Of a stretch of 7,693 nucleotides of DNA, positions 1 to 5,514 are shown one piece after another. The DNA is from SZAS-79 sp031376265 (lineage in GTDB: Bacteria; Pseudomonadota; Gammaproteobacteria; Burkholderiales; SG8-39). Positions within the stretch are counted from its first letter, which is position 1; each line of letters starts with the position of its first letter. Where the stretch lies: contig JANMDK010000292.1 of the NCBI GenBank assembly GCA_031376265.1, positions 1 to 7,693 of the forward strand, written 5' to 3'. The position numbers and the translations under genes were made by a program. The notes below the pieces were generated by a model that searched no databases, had not been told where the DNA came from, and saw only the letters and a list, made by a program, of their open reading frames with translations.

Positions 1-767
1 ATTTCTCCTCCGGCGTGGACCCGTCAACCTGGAACATGCTCGCCTGCATCGTAAAAGACGGCGAGAAGGTCGTCGACCATCGCATGTGCCTGCTGCCGCG
101 CAAGGACTACGCGATCGTCGACGACTGGAACACACTCGGCATGTGCGGCACCGGCAGCAAGTCGGTCAAGGTGGAAGAGGTGTTTGTGCCGGAGCACCGC
201 GCCCTTTCCATGTACACCGCGCGCGGCGGCTCCGATTTTCCGGGCGCCAAGGAGAACCCGAATCCGCTCTATCGCGTGCCGCTCGGCGCGCTCGGCTCGA
301 GCTGCCTGGCGGGCTCGATCATCGGCAACGCACAGGCTGCGCTCGACCTCACCGTGGAATCGGTGAAGCAGCGCAGTACGAATTACACCGGCATGAAGAT
401 GCGCGACTTCCAGACCGTTCAGCTGAGGGTCGGCGTGGCCGGTTCCAAGATCGACCTGGCGAGGATGTCGCAGCACGCCGACTGCCTCGAGGGGATGGAA
501 TACGCCGCGGCCGGCGTCATGCCTTCGATGGCCGACAAGCTGCGCTTCCGCCGCAACTGCGCGCTGGCGGCAAGGCTGGCGGTCGAGGCGACCGACACGC
601 TGCACGAAATGGCCGGCGCAAACGGCATCTACACCAAGTACCCGCTGGAGCGATTGTTCCGGGATGCGCACTCGGCCAGCGCGCATATCGGCTTCAACTG
701 GGACGCCGGCATGTCGACCTGGGGCCTTGTCGCGCTCGGGGGCGAGGTGGTCAACCCGACGATGTAA
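1..767 (+). CDS. Flavin-dependent monooxygenase, acyl-CoA dehydrogenase fold (5' truncated)
   Basis: The gene is already open at the window start, reading from base 3 with FSSGVDPSTWN, and ends at TAA 765-767, so 254 codons are visible of a family that is usually near 390 residues. The opening FSSGVD motif and the C-terminal LFRDAHSASAHIGFNWD motif (about bases 650-705) are typical of group D flavin monooxygenases such as HsaA, DszC and the HpaH/C2 oxygenases. These share the acyl-CoA dehydrogenase fold but use reduced FMN or FAD from a separate reductase to hydroxylate an aromatic or related substrate. True acyl-CoA dehydrogenases lack this His-containing RDxHxAxxHI motif. The middle beta domain and the C-terminal helical bundle appear intact. 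No flavin reductase gene is in view, so the partner would be upstream or elsewhere. The substrate cannot be predicted. An acyl-CoA dehydrogenase-like enzyme with another role is the main alternative. Confidence 0.85.
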   Translation, partial: FSSGVDPSTWNMLACIVKDGEKVVDHRMCLLPRKDYAIVDDWNTLGMCGTGSKSVKVEEVFVPEHRALSMYTARGGSDFPGAKENPNPLYRVPLGALGSSCLAGSIIGNAQAALDLTVESVKQRSTNYTGMKMRDFQTVQLRVGVAGSKIDLARMSQHADCLEGMEYAAAGVMPSMADKLRFRRNCALAARLAVEATDTLHEMAGANGIYTKYPLERLFRDAHSASAHIGFNWDAGMSTWGLVALGGEVVNPTM

Positions 768-773
768 CTAGTC

Positions 774-790
774 GGAAAGTCGAACTTTCT
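774..790. repeat. Short palindrome just after the monooxygenase stop
   Basis: GAAAGT and ACTTTC form a perfect 6-base inverted repeat around a 3-base CGA loop at 775-789, extendable by one G-T pair. It begins seven bases after the stop of the monooxygenase gene. The stem is AT-rich and is followed by TATTTC rather than a run of T, so it is a poor intrinsic terminator. It might be a weak transcript end or a protein site, and chance is also possible. Confidence 0.35.
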
Positions 791-832
791 ATTTCGGAAA
801 CCCGCGCCGTTATTGTCTCTCCGGTCAGTTGG

Positions 833-850
833 TGTATCGGTACCGGTACA
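833..850. promoter_or_regulatory. 18-base near-perfect palindrome, candidate operator
   Basis: TGTATCGGTACCGGTACA pairs with its own reverse complement at 16 of 18 positions, and only the pair 837/846 (T against G) fails. The core CGGTACCG at 838-845 is perfect. It lies in the non-coding gap 116 bases upstream of the HDOD start codon. Size and symmetry fit the binding site of a dimeric regulator, and the family is unknown. No convincing -35/-10 pair was found next to it, so its link to the HDOD gene rests on position only. Confidence 0.4.
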
Positions 851-951
851 TTCCCGAGCGCTGCCGCGCTTACTGCATTGCGCCGCGGGGCGTCGTCGGC
901 CAAGCGAAAAATGGCGACAAGGGCCCTCATGTCCGGCTGGTTCAAGCCGAT

Positions 952-957
952 AAGGGG
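952..957 (+). promoter_or_regulatory. Ribosome binding site of the HDOD gene
   Basis: AAGGGG lies eight bases before ATG 966. An in-frame GTG at 957 would sit on this motif and leave itself without a site, so the ATG is preferred. Confidence 0.65.
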
Positions 958-965
958 TGGACGCC

Positions 966-1841
966 ATGTCTGCTCCCGACTATAACCTGCACGCCGAAGC
1001 GGTCGACCGACTGGTCGCCTCCATTGGCATCCCGCCATGCCCGGCGGTCCTCGCCAAATTGATTCGCGAGGCGCGCGCCGACGAGCCGGACCTGAGGACT
1101 TTCAGCAGCCTGATCGAATCCGACATTGCCCTTGGCGCCGCGATGCTCAAGGTGGCCAATTCCGCCCTATACGGCAACGGCGGCTCGCCGCTCGACTCCG
1201 TGCGCAAGGCCGTCCTGAGAATCGGCGTGGCGAATTCCGTCCAGCTGATCACCGGGTTGCTCCTGCGGCAGGCGTTCCCGGCCGGGGCGAATGCGAGGCT
1301 GGACCAATTCTGGGCTTCCTCGTCCCGTATTGCGGCCTTGGCAGCCCACATCGCCGGCAAGCTGGGCGGTGCCAGTGCCGACCCGGCGGAGCGCGAGCTT
1401 GCGTACACCTTCAGCCTGTTCCGCGATTGCGGCATGGCATTGATGCTATGCCGCTACGAGAACTATCCGAGGCTCCTGACGGCGCGCGTGAAGCTCGACC
1501 GGCGCCTGACGGACTTGGAGCATGCCCAATATGGGTTCAACCACGCGCAAGTCGGGCTGGCTCTCGCGCGCAGCTGGTTGCTGAACGAGGTGATCTGCCA
1601 GGCGGTCTTCCATCATCACAGCCCCGATGCAATGCGCGGACGCCGTAGCGACCTGACGCCAGCGTCCATGCGGCTTGTGGCCATCGGCGTGCTGGCAGAA
1701 CGGGTCAACTTGCTGGAGCTGGGAGATGCCCCGGACCGGGAACTGGAAGTATCGGTCGAACTGTCCTTACGGCAATTGGGGCTGGCGCAGGATTCGCTAT
1801 CCCAGTTCGCGCTCCACGCAGGGGAGACGGATTCCAACTGA
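966..1841 (+). CDS. HDOD domain protein
   Basis: This 291-residue cytoplasmic protein is mostly one HDOD domain, a relative of HD phosphohydrolases that lacks the full metal site and generally acts in signalling or regulation rather than catalysis. The signature begins at IPPCPAVLAKL (about residues 22-32), followed by LIESDIALGAAMLKVANSALYG (49-70) and a hydrophobic stretch to about 104. FRDCGMALM (152-160) takes the place of the HD catalytic segment, and NHAQVGLALARSW (192-204) and FHHHSP (215-220) complete the domain. The C-terminal 60 residues are acidic and helical with no second recognised domain, so this is a stand-alone HDOD protein without a receiver, GGDEF or EAL partner. It stands alone on its strand and converges on the next operon. 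The role is unknown; HDOD proteins elsewhere influence motility, biofilm or stress signalling. Confidence 0.88.
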   Translation: MSAPDYNLHAEAVDRLVASIGIPPCPAVLAKLIREARADEPDLRTFSSLIESDIALGAAMLKVANSALYGNGGSPLDSVRKAVLRIGVANSVQLITGLLLRQAFPAGANARLDQFWASSSRIAALAAHIAGKLGGASADPAERELAYTFSLFRDCGMALMLCRYENYPRLLTARVKLDRRLTDLEHAQYGFNHAQVGLALARSWLLNEVICQAVFHHHSPDAMRGRRSDLTPASMRLVAIGVLAERVNLLELGDAPDRELEVSVELSLRQLGLAQDSLSQFALHAGETDSN

Positions 1842-1864
1842 TACGGGCATGACTCGGCAGCCCT

Positions 1865-2851
1865 TCATGACCATTGCAGTGGCAGCAGGGTCCCGACCCG
1901 GTGCTTGCGAGCCAGCCGGTAAATCTCGATCGCCGCAGCCAGATCCTCAATGCCCAGGCCATTGATGAATACCGCGATGCGCTCTTCGGGCGCGTGCCGC
2001 AGCGCCATGTCGCTCGACGCGATCTCCGCCAGATCGGCGTCGACCCGCGCTACCGCGCCGAAGGCGCCTTCGTGCGCCTTCGAATGCATCAGCGCTTCGC
2101 GGTCGTCCGAAAAGATCCGGTTCATCGAGCGGGTCGCGCCGTCGGTGATGTAGGAGTCACGGTCCAGCGAGAGGAAGAGGCAGCCGGGTTCGAGCCAATC
2201 GGCCTCGATCTGCGGGGCTCGCGCCTTGGTGATCGGCCCGGAGGTCATGACGATGTCGGCGCCGCGTACTGCGGCCTCGGCGCTCTTCACAATCTCGATG
2301 TCCACACCAAAGCGCCAGTCCATCTCATTGCGAAAGGATTCGGCATGCGTTGGGACCGTGTCATAGGCGCGGCAGTGCTTGATCGAGGCTACCTCTCCCT
2401 TGATCGCCTCCAGTTGCAGCCGGCCCTGCAGCCCGCAGCCGAGGATGCCCAGGGTTTGCGCGCCTTCGCGGGCAGCCCTCCGCGCAAACAGCGCGCCCAC
2501 TGCAGCAGTACGGATCGCGGTGAGCCAGCGCGCGTCCATCAGCGCGACCATGCGGCCGCCTTCGCTTTCGCAAAGCGCGTAGAGGCCCTGGATCGAAGGC
2601 AGCCCGCGCGAAGGGTTCGACGAGTCGCCGCTCTGGAACTTGCAGCCTGCGTAACCCAGAGGCTCGATCCAGCACACCATCGAGTTGAACCAAGGCGGGC
2701 CGTCCCGGTGGAAAAAAGTCATCGGCGGCGAGGTCACCCGGCCAGCGGCCTTGTGGCGAAAGGCGTCCTCCAGCACATCGGCCGCGCGGCCGATCGTGAG
2801 GCCCAAGCCCTGCAGGTCGCTTGCGGTGAGGTAGAGCAGGCCTTCGGCCAT
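1865..2851 (-). CDS. Ornithine cyclodeaminase / mu-crystallin family protein
   Basis: The 328-residue product matches the length and layout of this family, which includes ornithine cyclodeaminase, alanine dehydrogenase of the archaeal type, ketimine and pyrroline-2-carboxylate reductases and opine-type dehydrogenases. An N-terminal substrate half carries GYAGCKFQSG, with K71 at the usual substrate lysine. The helix LMDARWLTAIRTAA (104-117) holds the conserved R114. The Rossmann loop GCGLQG lies at 138-143, and D230 in LSLDRD probably corresponds to the catalytic aspartate of ornithine cyclodeaminase. The C-terminal NGLGIEDLAAA (297-307) is also typical. It is the last gene of the minus-strand operon, 12 bases after the GAF gene, with a weak ribosome site and ATG at 2851. 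An NAD(P)-dependent step on an amino or imino acid is likely, but family members differ too much to choose the reaction. Confidence 0.9.
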   Translation of the reverse strand: MAEGLLYLTASDLQGLGLTIGRAADVLEDAFRHKAAGRVTSPPMTFFHRDGPPWFNSMVCWIEPLGYAGCKFQSGDSSNPSRGLPSIQGLYALCESEGGRMVALMDARWLTAIRTAAVGALFARRAAREGAQTLGILGCGLQGRLQLEAIKGEVASIKHCRAYDTVPTHAESFRNEMDWRFGVDIEIVKSAEAAVRGADIVMTSGPITKARAPQIEADWLEPGCLFLSLDRDSYITDGATRSMNRIFSDDREALMHSKAHEGAFGAVARVDADLAEIASSDMALRHAPEERIAVFINGLGIEDLAAAIEIYRLARKHRVGTLLPLQWS

Positions 2852-2863
2852 CGGCCGGCGCCG

Positions 2864-3358
2864 CTAGACGCGGCCGATCGTCAGGAACGCGGGGACCGCA
2901 AGCGAGGCGAAAGGCTGCGCGAGCGCTGCGGGTCCGGGACCGTAGCGCCCCTCATCGCCATTGAGGTTCATGGTGCCGAGGGTCTTGCCGCGATGGCGCA
3001 CCGGCACGCACATGGTCGCAGTCACCCCGAGTGCGGCTAGCGCCGGGAAGTCGCCGAAGGTCGCGCGCATTTCCTTGGTACCGCTCACGATGAAGACTTC
3101 GCCGCGCTCGGCGAGCGCCTCGAACCAGCGCCCGCGCCGCATCGCCTTCTTGATACCGACCGGGTAGGACTGCGGCTGGGTGCAGTGCAGGCGCTCCATC
3201 TCGAACGTCCCGTAGTCGAACCGAAGGAAGGTGAACATGCGGCTGCCGATGAGGCGGTCCATCGAGCTGCCGATGATCGCGAGGGCCGCCGCGGGATCCT
3301 GCTCTTCCCGCACTGCGCGCGCTGCGCGCTCCAGCTCAGCCCAGGCTTCGGCGTTCAA
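2864..3358 (-). CDS. Small GAF domain protein, TTG start overlapping the upstream stop
   Basis: A 164-residue cytoplasmic protein made almost wholly of one GAF domain (about residues 20-160). The N-terminal helix MNAEAWAELERAARAV, the motif FTFLRFDY (42-49), and CVPVRHRGKTLGTMNL (117-132) are typical of the small GAF proteins found beside transport and catabolic genes in Burkholderiales. The start is inferred to be TTG at 3358-3356, which shares bases with the TGA of the preceding TctC-like gene (TTGA). The next in-frame Met is residue 33, which would delete the first helix and part of the domain. The site before TTG is poor, so translation probably depends on coupling. GAF domains bind small ligands or redox groups. 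No output domain is attached, so it may be a sensor, a ligand-binding accessory or an enzyme. Free methionine sulfoxide reductase is a related fold, but its cysteine set is not evident. Confidence 0.82.
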   Translation of the reverse strand: MNAEAWAELERAARAVREEQDPAAALAIIGSSMDRLIGSRMFTFLRFDYGTFEMERLHCTQPQSYPVGIKKAMRRGRWFEALAERGEVFIVSGTKEMRATFGDFPALAALGVTATMCVPVRHRGKTLGTMNLNGDEGRYGPGPAALAQPFASLAVPAFLTIGRV

Positions 3359-4356
3359 TCGGGCTTGGTGCCGGTGTCGCGAATGATCTTGCCGTAACGC
3401 GTTGCTTCGGACTGCATGAACTTCGCGAGCTGGTCCGGCGTGGTGCCGACCGATTCGACGCCCTGCTCGAGCAGGCGTGACTTGATCTCGGGCACGTTTA
3501 CGGCTTTCGCGATCTCGGCGCTCATCCTCGCCACGATCTCCGGCGGCGTGCGGGCCGGGAAAAGCGCCGCATACCAGACCACGAGGTCGAGCTGCGGGTA
3601 ACCGAGTTCGGTAAACGTCGGCAGCTCGGGCGCAGCGTCGCTGCGCTTCACGCTGGTCACTGCGATTGGCCGCAGCTTGCCCGAGCGCGCATGCTGGATC
3701 GAGGAGGGCAGCGCTGTGAATCCCATTTGCACCTGCCCGCCGACCATGTCGATGACCGCCGGACCCGCGCCTTTGTAAGGCACGTGCACGATGTCGATTT
3801 TTGCTGCGGTCTTGAGGATCTCGCCGGCGAGGTGCTGCGAGCCGCCGGTGCCGGCTGAGGCAAAGGAGAGCTTGTTCGGGTTGGCGCGCGCATTGGCAAT
3901 GAGCTCCGGCAGGTTCTTGACCGGCAGCGACGGATGCACCGAGAAAAGCAGCGCCGCATGCGATGCATAGGAGACCGGCGCGAAATCCTTGATCGCGTCG
4001 TAGGCCATCTTCGGGTAGAGGTGCTGGCTGATCGTGAGCTCGGCCGAAGACGCGAGCAGCAGCGTGTACCCGTCTGGTGCCGCCTTAGCGACGAAATCGG
4101 CGCCCACCATGCCGCCGGCGCCGGAGCGGTTCTCGACCACGATCTGCTGGCCGAGGCCTTCCTGCAGCTTCGGCGCAAGCACGCGCGCGAAGAAGTCGAG
4201 CCCGCCGCCGGGCGGGAAAGGCACGATGATGCGCACCGGCCGCGAGGGCCAGGCTTGGGCGAAGGCAGTGGCCGAAGAAGCCAGCAGCGCGAGCGCGCCG
4301 AGCACACCTGCGAGTGCTAGGCGCGCGCCCGGCGGCACTGCGCGGGGCGAGCCCAT
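3355..4356 (-). CDS. Bug/TctC family periplasmic substrate-binding protein
   Basis: The 333-residue precursor has a signal peptide: basic residues R5 and R12, a hydrophobic core at about 13-30, and probable cleavage after AFAQ at residue 34. The mature protein opens with AWPSRPVRIIVPFPPGG, a hallmark of Bug receptors. Next come GGLDFFAR with ligand-contact D54, VVENRSGAGGMVGADFVA (73-90), APDGYTLLL (93-101), HVPYKGAGPAVIDMVGGQVQ (191-210) and LPTFTELGYP (245-254). These receptors bind carboxylates and similar small molecules for tripartite tricarboxylate transporters. No TctA or TctB membrane gene is present in the window, so this is an orphan receptor, as most Bug proteins are. Its ATG at 4356 directly follows the TAG of the ABC receptor gene with no base between, and its TGA overlaps the GAF start, implying one coupled transcript. 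The ligand is unknown. Confidence 0.95.
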   Translation of the reverse strand: MGSPRAVPPGARLALAGVLGALALLASSATAFAQAWPSRPVRIIVPFPPGGGLDFFARVLAPKLQEGLGQQIVVENRSGAGGMVGADFVAKAAPDGYTLLLASSAELTISQHLYPKMAYDAIKDFAPVSYASHAALLFSVHPSLPVKNLPELIANARANPNKLSFASAGTGGSQHLAGEILKTAAKIDIVHVPYKGAGPAVIDMVGGQVQMGFTALPSSIQHARSGKLRPIAVTSVKRSDAAPELPTFTELGYPQLDLVVWYAALFPARTPPEIVARMSAEIAKAVNVPEIKSRLLEQGVESVGTTPDQLAKFMQSEATRYGKIIRDTGTKPD

Positions 4357-5349
4357 CTACTTGGTCATCTTGATCGAGCGGTCGAGGAATTCGTTCGTGT
4401 AGGTCGTCTTCACGTCGAATTCCTTCTCCAGGCCGATGTAGTCCTTGACCAGCGCGTAGTCGGCGGTCATGCGGCTGTCGTCATGGATGCCGAGCGCAAC
4501 GGACTTGGAATACTTGTCGCTCATGAGCACCTCGACGAGCTGCCAGTTGGTCATCTCGTTGTCGTACTTGAGGGCGCCGTTGGCGTCGACCAGCGCCTGC
4601 ACGCAGGGCTTCGGATCGGTCACGCAGGCGGCAAAGGCGCGCTGCGTCACCTTGACGAACTTGTCGATCGCCGGCTTGTTCTTGGCGAGATACGCGGTGT
4701 TGACAACCACCGAGTTGCCATAGGGGTTGAGGCCTGCATCGCGCCAGGCAAGGAAGCCCAGGTCATCGCCCAGTTCCCTCTGGAAGACGTGGTGGATGTT
4801 GTAAAACGACGTGGTCGCGTCGATCGACTTGGCCTTGAGCGCCGCAAGCTTGGCATTGGCATCGATGTTCACCCAGGTGACCGACTTGGGGTCGATGCCG
4901 TTGTTCCTGGCCAGGGCCGGCCACATGGTGCGCGCACCGTCGCCTGCCGGGTTGCCGATTTTCTTGCCGGCGAGATCCTTGATGCCCTTTATCCCTGAGC
5001 TCTTGAGCCAGTACATGCCCTGGGGCGAGTTGGCGTAGACGTTGAACACGCCGACCATCTCGGCGCCTTTGCTGCGGCCGACGAGCACGTTGGCCATGTC
5101 GGCCAGGCCCACCGGGTTCGCGCCGGCGCCGACTTTCTGCACCGCGAGCATCGAGCCCTTGCCCGGCTCGAGGTTCACGTCGAGGCCTTCCTTGGCGTAC
5201 CAGCCCAGCTTCTTGGCGTAGTAGTACGGCGCGTGGTCGCCGCCGGGCACCCAGTTGAGGATGAAGTCGATCTTGGTCTGGGCAGCCGCCTGCATGGAAA
5301 ACGGCGTTGCCGCGAGCGCGAACAGCGCCGTTACGAATGCTTTTTTCAT
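4357..5349 (-). CDS. ABC transporter substrate-binding protein, NMT1/THI5-like
   Basis: First gene of the minus-strand operon, 330 residues. A signal peptide MKKAFVTALFALAATPF... with cleavage probably after QAAAQ (residue 24) sends it to the periplasm. The mature start TKIDFILNWVPGGDHAPYYYA matches the NMT1/THI5-like group (ThiY type: N-W-x-P-x-x-x-H-A-P), and LGWYAKEGLDV (48-58) and IKDLAGKKIG (123-132) are further family motifs. Relatives bind thiamine-pyrimidine breakdown products, riboflavin, sulfonates or aromatic acids, so the ligand is open. The only two cysteines, C242 and C249, could form a disulfide in the oxidising periplasm. ATG 5349 has a strong site, AGGAGG, seven bases upstream. 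No permease or ATPase follows on this strand. The divergent operon ends the window with a matching permease, so the two probably form one importer. Confidence 0.93.
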   Translation of the reverse strand: MKKAFVTALFALAATPFSMQAAAQTKIDFILNWVPGGDHAPYYYAKKLGWYAKEGLDVNLEPGKGSMLAVQKVGAGANPVGLADMANVLVGRSKGAEMVGVFNVYANSPQGMYWLKSSGIKGIKDLAGKKIGNPAGDGARTMWPALARNNGIDPKSVTWVNIDANAKLAALKAKSIDATTSFYNIHHVFQRELGDDLGFLAWRDAGLNPYGNSVVVNTAYLAKNKPAIDKFVKVTQRAFAACVTDPKPCVQALVDANGALKYDNEMTNWQLVEVLMSDKYSKSVALGIHDDSRMTADYALVKDYIGLEKEFDVKTTYTNEFLDRSIKMTK

Positions 5350-5356
5350 GATTTCC

Positions 5357-5362
5357 CCTCCT
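5357..5362 (-). promoter_or_regulatory. Strong ribosome binding site of the ABC receptor gene
   Basis: On the minus strand AGGAGG stands seven bases before ATG 5349. It is the best ribosome site in the window, as expected for a periplasmic receptor made in excess, and it fixes the start codon. Confidence 0.8.
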
Positions 5363-5378
5363 GCGTTTTAGTCGGTCG

Positions 5379-5408
5379 ATGGTATCGGGCGCATCCTCGC
5401 GGTGTCAA
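5379..5408 (-). promoter_or_regulatory. Predicted sigma-70 promoter of the minus-strand operon
   Basis: Reading the minus strand, a perfect TTGACA (-35, bases 5408-5403) is followed after 18 bases by TACCAT (-10, bases 5384-5379), which matches four of six consensus positions. Transcription would begin near 5372 and give a leader of about 20-25 bases containing the AGGAGG site. The spacing is one base longer than ideal. It is the only good candidate in the divergent gap for the four genes below it. Confidence 0.5.
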
Positions 5409-5410
5409 TG

Positions 5411-5471
5411 CGACCCCCACGGGAAATCGCAGTGTTTTGACTGCGCGGCGTTGACGCTCACAAGGGGGTCG
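5411..5471. repeat. 8-base inverted arms in the divergent control region
   Basis: CGACCCCC at 5411-5418 is the exact reverse complement of GGGGGTCG at 5464-5471, with 45 bases between the arms. The arms lie between the putative minus-strand -35 box and the palindrome at 5471-5483, and they enclose two direct copies of TTGAC (5437-5441, 5451-5455). Two half-sites about five helical turns apart could serve a looping regulator, but in GC-rich DNA such arms can also occur by chance. Confidence 0.3.
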
Positions 5472-5479
5472 GTTAAGTT
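5451..5479 (+). promoter_or_regulatory. Possible promoter of the plus-strand operon
   Basis: TTGACG at 5451-5456 matches five of six -35 positions. The region 16-17 bases further on (TTAAGT at 5473 or TAAGTT at 5474) is AT-rich but only a three-of-six -10 match, so an activator may be needed. The -10 candidate falls inside the palindrome 5471-5483, a geometry that would let a bound repressor block polymerase. Confidence 0.3.
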
Positions 5480-5483
5480 AACC
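5471..5483. promoter_or_regulatory. Perfect 13-base palindrome GGTTAA-G-TTAACC, candidate operator
   Basis: GGTTAA and TTAACC are exact reverse complements around a single central G. The site stands 31 bases before the DapA-like start codon and overlaps the likely -10 region of that operon. The AT-rich core stands out from the GC-rich surroundings. A dimeric regulator such as a GntR, TetR or LysR protein would suit it, but no regulator gene is in the window and the family cannot be assigned. Confidence 0.45.
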
Positions 5484-5514
5484 GGGCAGTTACTTTTCAC
5501 CTCCCCGACCCTTC

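Noticed and set aside
957..965. GTG 957 as start of the HDOD gene
   Set aside because: It overlaps the AAGGGG motif that serves ATG 966 and has no ribosome site of its own. The three extra residues add nothing to the domain.
768..965. Sigma-54 or clear sigma-70 promoter before the HDOD gene
   Set aside because: A TTGTCT at 813 has no -10 at proper spacing and no GG-N10-GC element of sigma-54 type was convincing.
86..985. Open frame of 299 codons on the plus strand bridging the monooxygenase and the following gap
   Set aside because: Low-complexity Arg/Gly/Ala composition and no motif, against a clear flavin monooxygenase in the other frame.
1845..1863. Possible terminator in the 23-base convergent junction
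   Set aside because: Only GGGC/GCCC with an 11-base loop can pair and there is no T-run on either strand, so it is too weak to call.
1874..3040. Open frame of 388 codons on the plus strand
   Set aside because: It runs antisense to the cyclodeaminase-family and GAF genes, is rich in Arg and His, and has no recognisable motif. It is a GC-rich shadow of genes with clear family signatures.
2864..3358. GAF protein as free methionine-(R)-sulfoxide reductase
   Set aside because: The fold is similar, but the catalytic cysteine trio of that family is not evident; only C59 and C117 are present.
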